A program made the translations under genes and the position numbers. A stretch of 64,000 bases of DNA from an uncultured Chloracidobacterium sp. (lineage in GTDB: Bacteria; Acidobacteriota; Blastocatellia; Pyrinomonadales; Pyrinomonadaceae): contig CALDGX010000006.1 in the NCBI GenBank assembly GCA_937941715.1, forward strand, positions 1 through 64,000. Reading direction: 5' to 3'. Shown in pieces: positions 23,756-33,209 of the stretch; the stretch's first letter is position 1; each line of letters starts with the position of its first letter. Under the pieces are notes generated by a model that saw only the letters and a program-made list of their open reading frames with translations, was not told where the DNA came from and did no database searches.

Positions 23756-24202
23756 ATGATCACTGACGTACTTGCTGAGATCTTAGAACGCGACCTGCTA
23801 AAACTCCGGGCCGAGGTGGAAAGCTACCGGAACGAACGCGACCTTTGGAAATTGAGCGGTGCGATTCCCAATTCGGCCGGCAACCTTGCACTGCATCTCG
23901 TCGGCAATCTGAAGCATTTTATCGGCGCGACCCTCGGCGGTGTCGAATATGTTCGTGACCGCGACCTTGAGTTTGCCGATACAGACGTGCCCCGCGACCA
24001 GATCTTGGCCGCGATAGACGAAACGCGGGCCGCTGTCAGCGAGACGCTGGCCAAGTTGACGCCGGCCGAACTTGCTGCCGAGTATCCCATTAACGTCTTT
24101 GGCCACTCGATGACGACCGAATTTTTTATAGTCCGCCTGGCGACCCATCTGGACTACCACCTCGGCCAGATCAATTACCACCGACGGCTCTTGGCCAAAT
24201 AG
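23756..24202 (+). CDS. DinB-superfamily (DUF1572-like) protein
   Basis: The 148-residue four-helix-bundle protein has the DinB metal-binding histidines in likely positions: 'LALHLVGNLKHFIGATLGG' and 'RLATHLDYHLGQINYHRR'. Members include bacillithiol and mycothiol S-transferases as well as uncharacterised proteins, so a thiol-transferase role is possible. A TTG at 23750 overlaps the accD stop; the ATG at 23756 is more natural. It is coupled between accD and folC. Confidence 0.85.
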   Translation: MITDVLAEILERDLLKLRAEVESYRNERDLWKLSGAIPNSAGNLALHLVGNLKHFIGATLGGVEYVRDRDLEFADTDVPRDQILAAIDETRAAVSETLAKLTPAELAAEYPINVFGHSMTTEFFIVRLATHLDYHLGQINYHRRLLAK

Positions 24203-24208
24203 GTCACC

Positions 24209-25483
24209 GTGAATTTCCGCGAGTCAGAATCTTATCTGCTCTCACTCGGCAATGAGGTTGCCGCGATGAAGCTCGGCCTCGAGAATATCCGGACGCTTCT
24301 TCACGAACTCGGCGATCCACAAAACAACTATCTGAAAATTCAGGTTGCCGGTACCAACGGCAAAGGCTCGGTCTGTGCGTTTGTGGGTTCTATTTGCCGC
24401 GAGGCAGGCATCAGTACAGGAATTTTCACATCGCCGCATCTCGTTTCGGTCACCGAGCGCATTCAGATATATGGCCGCCCGATCACGGAGGACGAATTTG
24501 CGGTTTATGCAGATAAAGTGCGCGATGCTTCGGAGAATTTGCTTGCCGACGGTAGGATTGAGTATCGTCCGACATTTTTTGAGCAGATCACTGCGATCGC
24601 ATTGACCGCATTTGCCGGGGCGGGGGGCAGACTCGCAATACTCGAGACCGGACTCGGCGGCCGGCTTGACGCGACCACGGCGGCCCGAGCCGAGATTGCG
24701 GCGATCACCCAGATCGATTTTGATCACCAGGAGTACCTCGGGCAGACATTGACCGAGATCGCGTCGGAAAAAGCAGCGATAATTCATGATAGTTCCGCGG
24801 TCGTAGTCGGAGGCCAGAATCAAGAGGCCGGGACGCTCATCCGAAAACGGCTCGCCCAACTCGGGATCGAGGCTCGGCTGGGCGATGACGTTGCGGTCGA
24901 GGCCGACGGATCCGGCATTCGATTTACGACCGCATTCGATCGATATGAGGCCAGTAGGCTTGGTCTTGCCGGCAGACATCAGATCGAGAATGCAAAGGTC
25001 GCGATACTCCTTGCTGAAACGCTGTCGAGCTATTTCACTGTCTCGAGCCATAATATTTCGGCAGGGCTTGCTAATGCCCACCATCCCGGCAGACTCGAGC
25101 GGCAGGGACGGTTTCTGTTCGACGGAGCCCACAACGCCGCCGGTGCCGCGGCGTTACGGGCATATTTGGATGAAGAGATCAGATCGTCATTGACTCTCGT
25201 TTTCGCCGCGATGCGCGAGAAGGATATTGCCGCGGTGGCCGACCGCTTGTTTCCGAAAGCGTCGGTGTTGGTTCTCACGAGCCCCGACAATCCGAGGGCG
25301 ATGCCGGCGGAGGAACTTGCAGAGTTTGCCGTCGGGCATTCCGATCAGTTGAGCGTTTATCTGACCGACCGTGTCCGTGACGCCTTAGATATTGCTCAGG
25401 AGTTGACGCCGGGCGACGGCACGATACTCATTACCGGTTCACTCTACCTTGTTGGAGAAGCAAAGAAAATATTGAATAATTAG
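24209..25483 (+). CDS. folC: Bifunctional folylpolyglutamate synthase / dihydrofolate synthase
   Basis: FolC adds glutamate to dihydropteroate and to reduced folates. The 424-residue protein has the Mur-ligase-like P-loop 'VAGTNGKGSVCAFVG', then 'TGIFTSPHLVSVTERI', the metal/Walker region 'LAILETGLGGRLDAT' and 'ITQIDFDHQEYLG', and the C-terminal 'LFDGAHNAAGAAAL' and 'FAAMREKDIAAVADRLF'. The start is GTG at 24209, six bases after the DinB gene. It forms a tight run with gpmA, which begins three bases later. Confidence 0.96.
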   Translation: MNFRESESYLLSLGNEVAAMKLGLENIRTLLHELGDPQNNYLKIQVAGTNGKGSVCAFVGSICREAGISTGIFTSPHLVSVTERIQIYGRPITEDEFAVYADKVRDASENLLADGRIEYRPTFFEQITAIALTAFAGAGGRLAILETGLGGRLDATTAARAEIAAITQIDFDHQEYLGQTLTEIASEKAAIIHDSSAVVVGGQNQEAGTLIRKRLAQLGIEARLGDDVAVEADGSGIRFTTAFDRYEASRLGLAGRHQIENAKVAILLAETLSSYFTVSSHNISAGLANAHHPGRLERQGRFLFDGAHNAAGAAALRAYLDEEIRSSLTLVFAAMREKDIAAVADRLFPKASVLVLTSPDNPRAMPAEELAEFAVGHSDQLSVYLTDRVRDALDIAQELTPGDGTILITGSLYLVGEAKKILNN

Positions 25484-25486
25484 GCT

Positions 25487-26233
25487 ATGTATAAATTAGT
25501 TTTGATCCGTCACGGTGAGAGTCAGTGGAATAAGGAAAACCGCTTTACGGGCTGGAAGGACGTTGACCTTTCCGCAAAGGGCATCGAGGAGGCCCATGCC
25601 GCCGGCAGGCTGCTGAAAGCCGAGGGTTTTGAGTTTGACGAGGCGTACACATCGGTTCTTAAGCGGGCGATCCGCACACTTTGGATCGTCCTCGATGAAA
25701 TGGACCTGATGTGGATCCCCGAGACAAAATCATGGCTGCTTAACGAGCGTCACTACGGTGCCCTGCAGGGCCTGAACAAGGCCGAGACCGCGGCGGAGTA
25801 TGGCGAGGAGCAGGTCCTGATCTGGCGTCGCAGCTTTGACATACCACCGCATCCGCTCGAACCGACGGACGACCGATACCTCGGCCGGGAAATGCGATAC
25901 CGCTCGATAGACGCCGCCAGTTTTCCAAAGGCCGAGTGTCTAAAAGACACGGTTGCCCGGGTCGTGCCGTATTTTCAGTCTGAGATAATGCCCAAGATCA
26001 AGGCAGGCAAGCGCCTGATCGTTGCGGCTCACGGCAATAGCCTGCGGGCCCTGGTGAAGTATCTCGATAACATCGCTGACGCTGATATCGTCAATTTGAA
26101 TATTCCGACCGGCGTGCCGCTCGTATATGAACTTGACGCTGACCTCAAGCCAATAAAGAGTTACTATCTCGGTGACGCTGACGCGGTCAAGGCCGCACAG
26201 GACGCCGTCGCGAATCAGGGAAAGGCGAAATAG
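25487..26233 (+). CDS. gpmA: 2,3-bisphosphoglycerate-dependent phosphoglycerate mutase
   Basis: GpmA interconverts 3- and 2-phosphoglycerate in glycolysis. The 248-residue protein has the catalytic phosphohistidine motif 'LIRHGESQWNKENRFTGW' at residues 5-22, then 'SVLKRAIRTLW', 'LNERHYGALQGLNK' and the second active-site His in 'IVAAHGNSLRALVKYL'. The length is that of the dPGM class (about 250). It follows folC by three bases. The C-terminus ends in a Lys/Ala-rich tail. Confidence 0.97.
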   Translation: MYKLVLIRHGESQWNKENRFTGWKDVDLSAKGIEEAHAAGRLLKAEGFEFDEAYTSVLKRAIRTLWIVLDEMDLMWIPETKSWLLNERHYGALQGLNKAETAAEYGEEQVLIWRRSFDIPPHPLEPTDDRYLGREMRYRSIDAASFPKAECLKDTVARVVPYFQSEIMPKIKAGKRLIVAAHGNSLRALVKYLDNIADADIVNLNIPTGVPLVYELDADLKPIKSYYLGDADAVKAAQDAVANQGKAK

Positions 26234-26295
26234 GCCGTTGCAATTACCATTGCCGACGACCCGCAGGATCCAGGCCGGCAACCGGAGGAAATACT

Positions 26296-26910
26296 ATGCT
26301 CAAACAAACGCTGCTGGCAATTTCACTTGTATTCCTTTTTACGGTTGCCGCCGCCGCACAACAGTTTTCGATCAAAACGGATTACGGGTTCCTGTTCGTG
26401 CAAAATGATCCGGTGCGGTCGTACACGATCGAGATCAGGGGAAAGAGTGTCAAGGCCGAGACCTCAAGCGAGAATCCGGCATTTACCATCGACGGGATGC
26501 TGGTTCAGATAGTTTTTGCAGATGCCAAGGATTTCGGGACACCTGTCAAAGGGCTTTCAGATGAAAAGATCCTCGACATTCACCGAAAATGGGAAACGGA
26601 TTATCTATCCGGTCCGTTCGAAGCTCAGCTGAAGGTAACGTCGGAATTCAAGACGGTCGGGGGGCGGACCGCCAATATTTGGAGCTTTGCACGTCCGAAA
26701 TATAATGAAGAATTCGACCGCGACTGCTTTATTACCGTTGTCGTCGGAACGCACGTGATGGGCCTGAGTTCGCCGGTCACCAAAGGCGAAAAACTCGATC
26801 GGTATACAAACCTGCTGACCGAGATCGTTTCGACGATGCGCTTGAGCGACAAACCCTTCGATATCGACGAACTCGCCTCGAAATTCAAGGCCAAACGGCA
26901 GGTCGGCTGA
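26296..26910 (+). CDS. Exported protein of unknown function
   Basis: The 204-residue protein has a clear signal peptide (about 1-21, 'LLAISLVFLFTVAAAAQ'). The mature part is beta-rich and contains 'GYFLF'-like 'DYGFLFVQNDPVRSYTIEIR' and 'FARPKYNEEFDRDCFITVVV'. I see no catalytic or binding motif. It starts with ATG preceded by GGAGG, 63 bases after gpmA, and is followed closely by the DUF4197 gene, another exported protein, so both may act in the envelope. Confidence 0.75.
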   Translation: MLKQTLLAISLVFLFTVAAAAQQFSIKTDYGFLFVQNDPVRSYTIEIRGKSVKAETSSENPAFTIDGMLVQIVFADAKDFGTPVKGLSDEKILDIHRKWETDYLSGPFEAQLKVTSEFKTVGGRTANIWSFARPKYNEEFDRDCFITVVVGTHVMGLSSPVTKGEKLDRYTNLLTEIVSTMRLSDKPFDIDELASKFKAKRQVG

Positions 26911-26932
26911 GGCGGCCAAAATGAGGTAGTTT

Positions 26933-27631
26933 ATGAAAGATCTATTTAGGACATTGGTCATCGCGGCGTTTGTCACCGTGGCCGTTTCGACGGCCGCTGC
27001 ACAGCGAACCGGCAATGTGTCGGACGGAGAGATCGCCGGCGGGCTCAAAGAGGCTCTTTCGAAGGGCGTTTCGACCGCTATCAAGTCGCTCGGTAAGGAG
27101 AATGGCTTTCTCGGCAACGTCCGCGTCCGCATCCCGCTGCCTAAATCGCTGCAGAAGGTCGAGAAAGTCGTTCGTGTCGCCGGCCAGGGCAAGGCGGTCG
27201 ACGAATTTGTCGCCTCGATGAACCACGCCGCCGAAAAGGCGGTGCCCGTCGCGGTGGACGTTTTTGTCGATGCGATCAAAAAGATGACGTTTGACGATGC
27301 CCGACAAATACTGTTCAGCGGGAAGGATGATTCGGCCACGCAGTTCTTTCGGAAGAACAGCGAAGAGACCTTGCGCGAGAAATTTCGCCCGATCGTCGAA
27401 GAATTTACCGAAAAGACCGGAGTTACTCAGAAATACAAGGCGATGATCGGCAAGGCCGGTTTTACCGCGCAATTCCTCGGAAAGGATGCCACGGATCTCG
27501 ACGGCTATGTCACCCAGAAGGCACTCGACGGCCTGTTCCTGTTAATCGCCGACGAAGAAAAGAAGATACGAAAGGACCCTCTCGGTCGCACGACGAGCCT
27601 GCTCAGGAAAGTATTCGGGATACTGCGGTAA
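26933..27631 (+). CDS. Exported DUF4197 family protein
   Basis: The 232-residue protein starts with a signal peptide (about 1-23, ending 'STAAAQ'). The mature part matches the DUF4197 pattern: 'GLKEALSKGVSTAIKSLGK', 'VRIPLPKSLQKVEKVVR', 'DEFVASMNHAAEKAVPVAVD', 'MTFDDARQILFSGKDDSATQ' and 'FFRKNSEETLREKFRPIV'. The family is helical and periplasmic, of unknown function. Its start is 22 bases after the upstream exported gene, with which it is probably co-transcribed. Confidence 0.9.
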   Translation: MKDLFRTLVIAAFVTVAVSTAAAQRTGNVSDGEIAGGLKEALSKGVSTAIKSLGKENGFLGNVRVRIPLPKSLQKVEKVVRVAGQGKAVDEFVASMNHAAEKAVPVAVDVFVDAIKKMTFDDARQILFSGKDDSATQFFRKNSEETLREKFRPIVEEFTEKTGVTQKYKAMIGKAGFTAQFLGKDATDLDGYVTQKALDGLFLLIADEEKKIRKDPLGRTTSLLRKVFGILR

Positions 27632-27640
27632 CGACCAACG

Positions 27641-28582
27641 ATGACCTGGCAAAAAGTCGTTTTCATTCTGCTGGTGCTGGTCTGCCTTTCGCCCTACGGC
27701 TCGCCTCCGTTGGCATTGGCGTTGGGATTGGCGATCGCTTTAACCATCGGTAACCCGTTTCCTGAACTCGGCGGCAAGCCGACCAAATATTTGCTGCAGG
27801 TTTCGGTCGTGCTTCTCGGATTTGGCATGAATCTTGGGGCGGTCGTCAAGGCGGGCAAAGACGGCATCGTGTTTACGATCGGAACCATCTTCGGGACCCT
27901 GTTGCTGGGCTCTCTGGTCGGCAAGCTTCTGAATGTCCGTGCCAAAACCTCGACGCTGATATCGAGCGGGACGGCCATTTGCGGCGGAAGTGCGATCGCC
28001 GCGGTCGCCCCCGCGATCGATGCCGACAAGGACGAGATGTCGGTTTCGCTGGGTATTGTGTTCGTGCTAAATTCGGTGGCGCTGTTCCTGTTCCCGCTCA
28101 TTGGCCATGCACTGGACCTCTCACAGAACCAGTTTGGGGTATGGTCCGCCATCGCCATACACGACACGAGTTCGGTGGTCGGGGCGTCGAGCGTTTACGG
28201 CCCGGAAGCACTCGCGATCGCCACGACCGTTAAGCTCGCCCGTGCGCTATGGATCGCACCCGTTGCACTTATCTTCGCCTATCTCTACCGCGACAAGGAT
28301 TCGACAGCCAGGACAAAAGTCGCTATCCCGTGGTTCATCTTTCTATTTCTCGGTGCGACCGTCGTTCGCAGCTATGCTCCCGTGACGGTCATGATACCGA
28401 GTGTTTTCGACGCTTTGGTCAATCTCGCCAAGGCCGGAATGACCATAACGTTATTCCTCATCGGGGCGAGCCTGACGCGGGCGACCATCAAGTCGGTCGG
28501 CGTCCGTCCGCTTTTACAGGGCGTTACGCTCTGGATCGTCATCTCGCTTGTCGCACTTTTCGCGGTGCTTCGCGTTTTGTAG
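27641..28582 (+). CDS. YeiH/YadS-family putative sulfate exporter
   Basis: The 313-residue polytopic protein has about nine to ten transmembrane helices and the UPF0324 (Cons_hypoth698) signatures: 'TKYLLQVSVVLLGFGMNLG', 'SSGTAICGGSAIAAVAPAI', 'AIHDTSSVVGASSVYGPEA' and 'TVKLARALWIAPVALIFAY'. Some relatives are annotated as sulfate or sulfonate exporters, but the substrate here is not shown. It starts with ATG nine bases after the DUF4197 gene. uvrA follows 52 bases later. Confidence 0.9.
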   Translation: MTWQKVVFILLVLVCLSPYGSPPLALALGLAIALTIGNPFPELGGKPTKYLLQVSVVLLGFGMNLGAVVKAGKDGIVFTIGTIFGTLLLGSLVGKLLNVRAKTSTLISSGTAICGGSAIAAVAPAIDADKDEMSVSLGIVFVLNSVALFLFPLIGHALDLSQNQFGVWSAIAIHDTSSVVGASSVYGPEALAIATTVKLARALWIAPVALIFAYLYRDKDSTARTKVAIPWFIFLFLGATVVRSYAPVTVMIPSVFDALVNLAKAGMTITLFLIGASLTRATIKSVGVRPLLQGVTLWIVISLVALFAVLRVL

Positions 28583-28634
28583 TCGGGATTTGCTAAAATA
28601 CTCGTTTCGGCCGGACTCAGAATTCTGTTCTGTT

Positions 28635-31541
28635 ATGAGTATCAAGCAGATAACCGTGCGCGGCGCGCGCCAGCATAATCTCAAGAACATCGACGTGGAT
28701 ATCCCGCGCGACAAATTTGTCGTGATCACGGGACTTTCGGGATCGGGGAAATCGTCGCTTGCCTTCGATACGATCTACGCCGAGGGCCAACGGCGCTACG
28801 TCGAATCGCTCTCGGCCTATGCCCGGCAATTCCTCGATCAACTCGAAAAACCCGATGTTGACAGCGTCGAGGGCCTGAGTCCGGCGATCTCGATCGAGCA
28901 GAAGACCGTTTCGCGCTCGCCGCGTTCGACCGTCGGCACCGTCACCGAGATATATGATTTCCTGAGATTGCTGTTTTCGTCCGTCGGACAACCGCATTGT
29001 CACCAGTGCGATGCTCCGATCACGCGGCAATCGGTCGATCAGATAATTTACGGCGTTTCCGACCTTCCCGAAGGCGAACGTGTAATGATCCTCGCCCCGA
29101 TCGTTCGAGGGCGAAAAGGCGAGTTTAAGAAGGAACTCGAAAAGCTTCACAAGGACGGATTTCTTCGGGCTCGGATCGACGGCGAGTTGCGCCAGCTTGA
29201 CGAGGATATCATTCTCGATAAACGCAAGAACCACACGATCGAGGTCGTCGTGGACCGTCTATTGGTCAAGAACGGCGTCAAAGATCGCCTTGCCGAATCG
29301 GTCAAAACAGCGCTTAAACTTACCGGTGGTGCCGTGCTCATTTCGGTGATCGACGGCGACGAGAAGCTCTATTCCGAAAAAATGGCGTGCGTTAATTGCG
29401 GCATAAACATCGCGCCGCTCGAACCGCGTTCGTTCTCGTTCAATTCGTCATACGGTGCGTGCAAACGTTGTCAGGGCATCGGGACGGTGCTCGAGATCGA
29501 CGCCAACAAGATCGTGCCGGATCAGAACGTACCCGCGGGTAAGGTGGATTTTCTGTGCGGCATCGACCCGGCCGGAGCGACATTTCTCAAGGCGGCACTT
29601 GCGGCCATAATCGAGAAATTCTCGGGCGGCGACAAACTCGAGCCGCCGACCGGCAAAGAGAGGCAAAAAACGTCGCGTCGCAAAAAGGCCCGTGATGGCG
29701 GTTCGGATGATAACGAACAGGTCCAGAGCCTACTCGACATCAAGTTTGCCATTCTGCCGGCCGAGGTTCGCGACGCGTTCTTCAACGGCACCAAAAAACG
29801 CCTGACGTTCCGGCACGGCGATTACAAATACGAACGCGACTGGCTCGGGGCTATGCGGGCGATGCGCGAGCGGATCGAGAATCCGCCGTCAGAAAAGATT
29901 CGGGCCGCACTCGAAGATCTGATCGCCCCGACGCCCTGTCCGGCTTGCAGCGGCAAGCGTCTTCAGCCTGAGAGTTTGGCAGTCAAGGTTAACGGTTACG
30001 GCATCGCGGACTATACCGAATTGCCGATCGCTGATGCCGCCAAGCGTTTTGCGGCGATCAAGCTCGGTGCACGTGACGAAAAAGTAGCCGGGCTTGTCCT
30101 CCGGGAGATACAGAACCGCGTAAGCTTTCTTGACGCGGTCGGCCTCGGGTACCTGACGCTCGATCGGGCGTCGGCAACGCTCTCCGGCGGCGAAGGCCAA
30201 CGGATACGGCTCGCGACCCAGATCGGCTCTCAGCTGCGCGGCGTGCTATACGTCCTTGACGAGCCGAGCATCGGGCTGCATCCGCGGGACAACCGGCGAT
30301 TACTCGATACGCTGCACCAGCTTCGCGACCTCGGCAACACGGTTCTCGTGGTTGAGCACGACGAAGAAACGATAGAGCACGCCGATTATGTCATCGACCT
30401 CGGCCCGCTGGCCGGAACACACGGCGGTGAGGTGGTCGCCACCGGCACGCCCGCCGAGATCAAGAAGAACATGCGCTCGCTGACCGGGCAGTATATGAAC
30501 GGCAAACTCGCGATCGAGGTGCCCGAACTCCGCCGCCTGCCAAACGGCCAGCGGATAAAGGTGAAAGGCGCCAGGGCATTTAATCTTAAGAACATCGATG
30601 TCGAATTTCCGCTCGGACTGCTGACGGTGGTGACTGGCGTTTCGGGTTCTGGGAAATCGACGCTTGTCGAAGAAATACTCTATCCGGCGCTGTATCGCCA
30701 CGTTTATCGGTCGGCGGTCGAGCCTCTGGAGCATGACGTCGTCGAGGGCCTCGATCTGGTCGATAAGATCATCGAGATCGACCAAAAGCCGATAGGCCGC
30801 ACGCCGCGATCCAATCCGGCAACTTTCACGGGCCTGTTCACGCCGCTTCGCGAACTGTACGCGATGTTGCCCGAGTCGCGCACGCGTGGCTACAAGGCCG
30901 GCCGGTTCTCATTTAACGTCAAAGGCGGCCGGTGCGAGGCGTGCGAGGGCGACGGGATGAAGCGGATCGAGATGAACTTCCTGCCCGACGTTTATGTCAC
31001 CTGCGACGTGTGCCGCGGACACCGTTACAACCGCGAGACGCTCGCCGTGCGTTTCAAGGGGCTGTCGATCGCCGATATGCTCGACACAACGATCGAGGAC
31101 GCTCTTCCGCTGCTGGAAAATATTCCGGCGATCAAAAAGGTGCTCGAAACGCTGCTCGATGTCGGCCTCGGATACATCAAACTCGGCCAATCTGCGACCA
31201 CTCTATCGGGCGGCGAGGCTCAACGCATCAAACTCGCAAAGGAGCTGTCAAAACGAGCTACCGGCAAGACTATTTACATCCTCGACGAACCGACGACGGG
31301 CCTACACTTCGCCGACGTCCATAAGCTGCTCGACGTACTTCAAAAGCTGGTCGATACCGGCAACACGGTCATTGTCATTGAGCATAACCTCGATGTAATA
31401 AAATCGGCCGATCATATCATCGATCTCGGGCCCGAAGGCGGCAGCGGCGGGGGCCGAGTCGTCGCGACCGGCACTCCGGAAGAGGTCGCCCGTGTCAAAA
31501 AGAGCTACACCGGCCGGGCGTTAAAGGCTGTCCTTCAATGA
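28635..31541 (+). CDS. uvrA: Excinuclease ABC subunit UvrA
   Basis: UvrA is the damage-sensing ABC ATPase of nucleotide excision repair. The 968-residue protein has Walker A at 33-41 ('GLSGSGKSS') and again in the second half ('GVSGSGKST'), two signature motifs ('LSGGEGQRIRLATQIG', 'LSGGEAQRIKLAKELS') and two zinc modules ('CVNCGINIAPLE...CKRCQG' and 'CEACEGDGM...CDVC'). There is a Lys/Arg-rich insert near residues 340-360, making it slightly longer than the usual 940. I start at the ATG at 28635 ('MSIKQITVRGARQHNL'), the family start; an upstream in-frame ATG is within the yeiH 3' end. No ribosome-binding site is evident. Confidence 0.98.
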   Translation: MSIKQITVRGARQHNLKNIDVDIPRDKFVVITGLSGSGKSSLAFDTIYAEGQRRYVESLSAYARQFLDQLEKPDVDSVEGLSPAISIEQKTVSRSPRSTVGTVTEIYDFLRLLFSSVGQPHCHQCDAPITRQSVDQIIYGVSDLPEGERVMILAPIVRGRKGEFKKELEKLHKDGFLRARIDGELRQLDEDIILDKRKNHTIEVVVDRLLVKNGVKDRLAESVKTALKLTGGAVLISVIDGDEKLYSEKMACVNCGINIAPLEPRSFSFNSSYGACKRCQGIGTVLEIDANKIVPDQNVPAGKVDFLCGIDPAGATFLKAALAAIIEKFSGGDKLEPPTGKERQKTSRRKKARDGGSDDNEQVQSLLDIKFAILPAEVRDAFFNGTKKRLTFRHGDYKYERDWLGAMRAMRERIENPPSEKIRAALEDLIAPTPCPACSGKRLQPESLAVKVNGYGIADYTELPIADAAKRFAAIKLGARDEKVAGLVLREIQNRVSFLDAVGLGYLTLDRASATLSGGEGQRIRLATQIGSQLRGVLYVLDEPSIGLHPRDNRRLLDTLHQLRDLGNTVLVVEHDEETIEHADYVIDLGPLAGTHGGEVVATGTPAEIKKNMRSLTGQYMNGKLAIEVPELRRLPNGQRIKVKGARAFNLKNIDVEFPLGLLTVVTGVSGSGKSTLVEEILYPALYRHVYRSAVEPLEHDVVEGLDLVDKIIEIDQKPIGRTPRSNPATFTGLFTPLRELYAMLPESRTRGYKAGRFSFNVKGGRCEACEGDGMKRIEMNFLPDVYVTCDVCRGHRYNRETLAVRFKGLSIADMLDTTIEDALPLLENIPAIKKVLETLLDVGLGYIKLGQSATTLSGGEAQRIKLAKELSKRATGKTIYILDEPTTGLHFADVHKLLDVLQKLVDTGNTVIVIEHNLDVIKSADHIIDLGPEGGSGGGRVVATGTPEEVARVKKSYTGRALKAVLQ

Positions 31542-31567
31542 AATTCGAAACACCGACGAGTTGATAC

Positions 31568-31604
31568 AAAAATAGCCGGGGACTGATGTCCGCGGCTATT
31601 TTTT
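31568..31604. terminator. Bidirectional terminator between uvrA and the exported-protein island
   Basis: AATAGCCG (31571-31578) pairs with CGGCTATT (31593-31600), and the inner GGAC pairs with GTCC. There is a T-run on the plus strand and an A-run on the other side. It is placed between convergent genes. Confidence 0.85.
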
Positions 31605-31630
31605 CATCCTTAGATCAGATCGGACCCTGG

Positions 31631-32083
31631 TCAAGTCGTCTTTTTGAAGAAGACCTTCGTCGTGTCTTTTTTGAGCTTGCCCCAAACGGTGTGAATTACG
31701 GTCTTGCCGGCAGCTTTGGTCTTAACGAGCTTGAAGAGGAGATCGCCCTTTTTGAACTCAGAGGTGCACGGTTCGCTGCTGCCGTATTCGACTGGCATAC
31801 AGTTCTCAAAATAGAGCGACAGCGTCGTGGCAGTCGCCTTCGGCGTGAGGATCAGCTTGGACAGGGTGTCCGAGTTTTCGCCCTCGGTGTAGGTGACGTA
31901 ACGGCCGCCCTCGGTTTCGCCGAACTCGATCTTCGCCCAGCTCGAATACGAGCGGGTCTCAGCGGCGTTCATACCCGAGGCGATGCCCTCATAGGTCGCG
32001 ACCCACGAGAGCGGAAACGACTGAGCATTTGCCGCGACGGCGGCGGCAATTGTCATAAATGCGATAAAAAGTAGTCTTTTCAT
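31631..32083 (-). CDS. Exported protein, last gene of the island
   Basis: The 150-residue protein has a signal peptide ('LLFIAFMTIAAAVAANAQ', about 3-20). The mature part is beta-rich: 'EGGRYVTYTEGENSDTLSK', 'KATATTLSLYFENC' and 'GKTVIHTVWGKLKKD'. There are two cysteines, possibly a disulfide. No family was recognised. I chose the ATG at 32083, which places the signal peptide at the N-terminus; the longer frame from 32134 adds 17 residues that overlap the upstream gene. It follows the paralogue gene at 32088 by four bases. Confidence 0.75.
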   Translation of the reverse strand: MKRLLFIAFMTIAAAVAANAQSFPLSWVATYEGIASGMNAAETRSYSSWAKIEFGETEGGRYVTYTEGENSDTLSKLILTPKATATTLSLYFENCMPVEYGSSEPCTSEFKKGDLLFKLVKTKAAGKTVIHTVWGKLKKDTTKVFFKKTT

Positions 32084-32087
32084 TGGT

Positions 32088-32609
32088 TCAATTTTTTGTG
32101 TAACGCTTTCCATTAAATTTATAGAGGTGGACACGGCCAGCTACTTCGCAACTCCCCTGACGACGGGCAATGAGTTCGAGATCTGACGAATCGGCCGAGA
32201 ACTTGTGAAAATAAGAGATGTCGATCGTCTGGTCGAGTGACTCGATCGTGGCGGGTGATGCCTTCAGGATCGCGATCACATCGTCCTTACCAAGCGGTTT
32301 GAGCACACGAGCAGTGATCTCGTTCCATCTTCCGCCCTTTACCGACCAAAACGTGATGCCGCTTGCATCGCAGTCGTTGACCGTCAGGCCAACGATCGCT
32401 TCCTTATTGGTCTTGGCGACGACCTTGAATTCGCCGTCTGCCTTGCCGCCGGCCTTAAGTGTCAGCAGAGAATCCGTCTCGGCGACGATACGGGCCGATG
32501 AGCCCGTGATCGACGACGGAGCTGTTGAATAGATCTCGCGGGCCGTCTGCGAATGACCGGCCGCCGCGAAGATCATCGATATGAGTACAACTAAGCCAAA
32601 CTTTTTCAT
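32088..32609 (-). CDS. Exported protein, tandem paralogue family member C
   Basis: The 173-residue protein has a signal peptide (about 1-20, ending 'AAGHSQ'). It belongs with the two genes upstream by shared landmarks: a cysteine followed by 'GITFWSVKGGRWNEIT', then 'VLKPLGKDDVIAILKASP', and a terminal 'VHLYKFNGKRYTKN'. It lacks the N-terminal 'DYFLA.P' element of its paralogues. Function unknown. Its ATG shares one base with the TAA of the upstream paralogue (TAATG), so translation is coupled. Confidence 0.75.
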   Translation of the reverse strand: MKKFGLVVLISMIFAAAGHSQTAREIYSTAPSSITGSSARIVAETDSLLTLKAGGKADGEFKVVAKTNKEAIVGLTVNDCDASGITFWSVKGGRWNEITARVLKPLGKDDVIAILKASPATIESLDQTIDISYFHKFSADSSDLELIARRQGSCEVAGRVHLYKFNGKRYTKN

Positions 32610-33205
32610 TATTTTCTGACGAATTTTGCTCCGTCAAATTCCCACTCGGCGAGAATGAAATCATCGCCGCCCGAGTTTGAGCACTCGTTACATGCCGCTT
32701 TGACGGTCTTGCCCTCGCGGGGCAGAAGGTAGTAGAAGGGAAATCCGTCGGCGGACGCGGTTTCGTCGTCAGCCGCCTTTTTTCGGTTGAAGAGTTTTGC
32801 CGCGTCAATGCTCGACAGTTCCTTAAAGACGCCGGGGGTGATATTGGTCCACTTGTTGCCGCTGACGCTCCAAAATTTGACAAATCCGCTGCAAGCCGGC
32901 CCGCACCCGTTTTCGGCGTGGGCGACGATATAGCCGCCGCCGGTGCGTTTGAACAGAGCGATCTCGGCCCAGCCTTCCCACGGGCCCTCGAGGCGCAGGT
33001 AGCCATTCTTGATGTCCTCGATCTTGATCAGCGATCGGCGATAGGCATCCACCTTCGCCTTGCCCTTGATCGTCGTGCCCGAGGCATCCCGTGAATACGC
33101 CGCATTCGGCATTGCCAGAAAATAGTCGGTCACGGTTTTGAGCTGCGCCATTGACGCGGTCGCCGACAGTACAAGAATTGCCAGCGTAAATAGTAGCTTA
33201 TTCAT
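32609..33205 (-). CDS. Exported protein, tandem paralogue family member B
   Basis: The 198-residue protein has a signal peptide (about 1-21, ending 'ASMAQ'). Landmarks shared with member A (33546) are 'VTDYFLAMP', 'IKNGYLRLEG', 'CGPACSGFVKFWSVSGNKW', 'NITPGVFKELSSIDAAKL' and a terminal 'AEWEFDGAKFVRK'. Five Cys in the mature part include 'CNEC' and 'CGPAC'. Function unknown; the conserved W/F residues and short strands suggest a small beta-barrel or sandwich in the envelope. It overlaps member C by one base. Confidence 0.75.
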   Translation of the reverse strand: MNKLLFTLAILVLSATASMAQLKTVTDYFLAMPNAAYSRDASGTTIKGKAKVDAYRRSLIKIEDIKNGYLRLEGPWEGWAEIALFKRTGGGYIVAHAENGCGPACSGFVKFWSVSGNKWTNITPGVFKELSSIDAAKLFNRKKAADDETASADGFPFYYLLPREGKTVKAACNECSNSGGDDFILAEWEFDGAKFVRK

Positions 33206-33209
33206 AGTT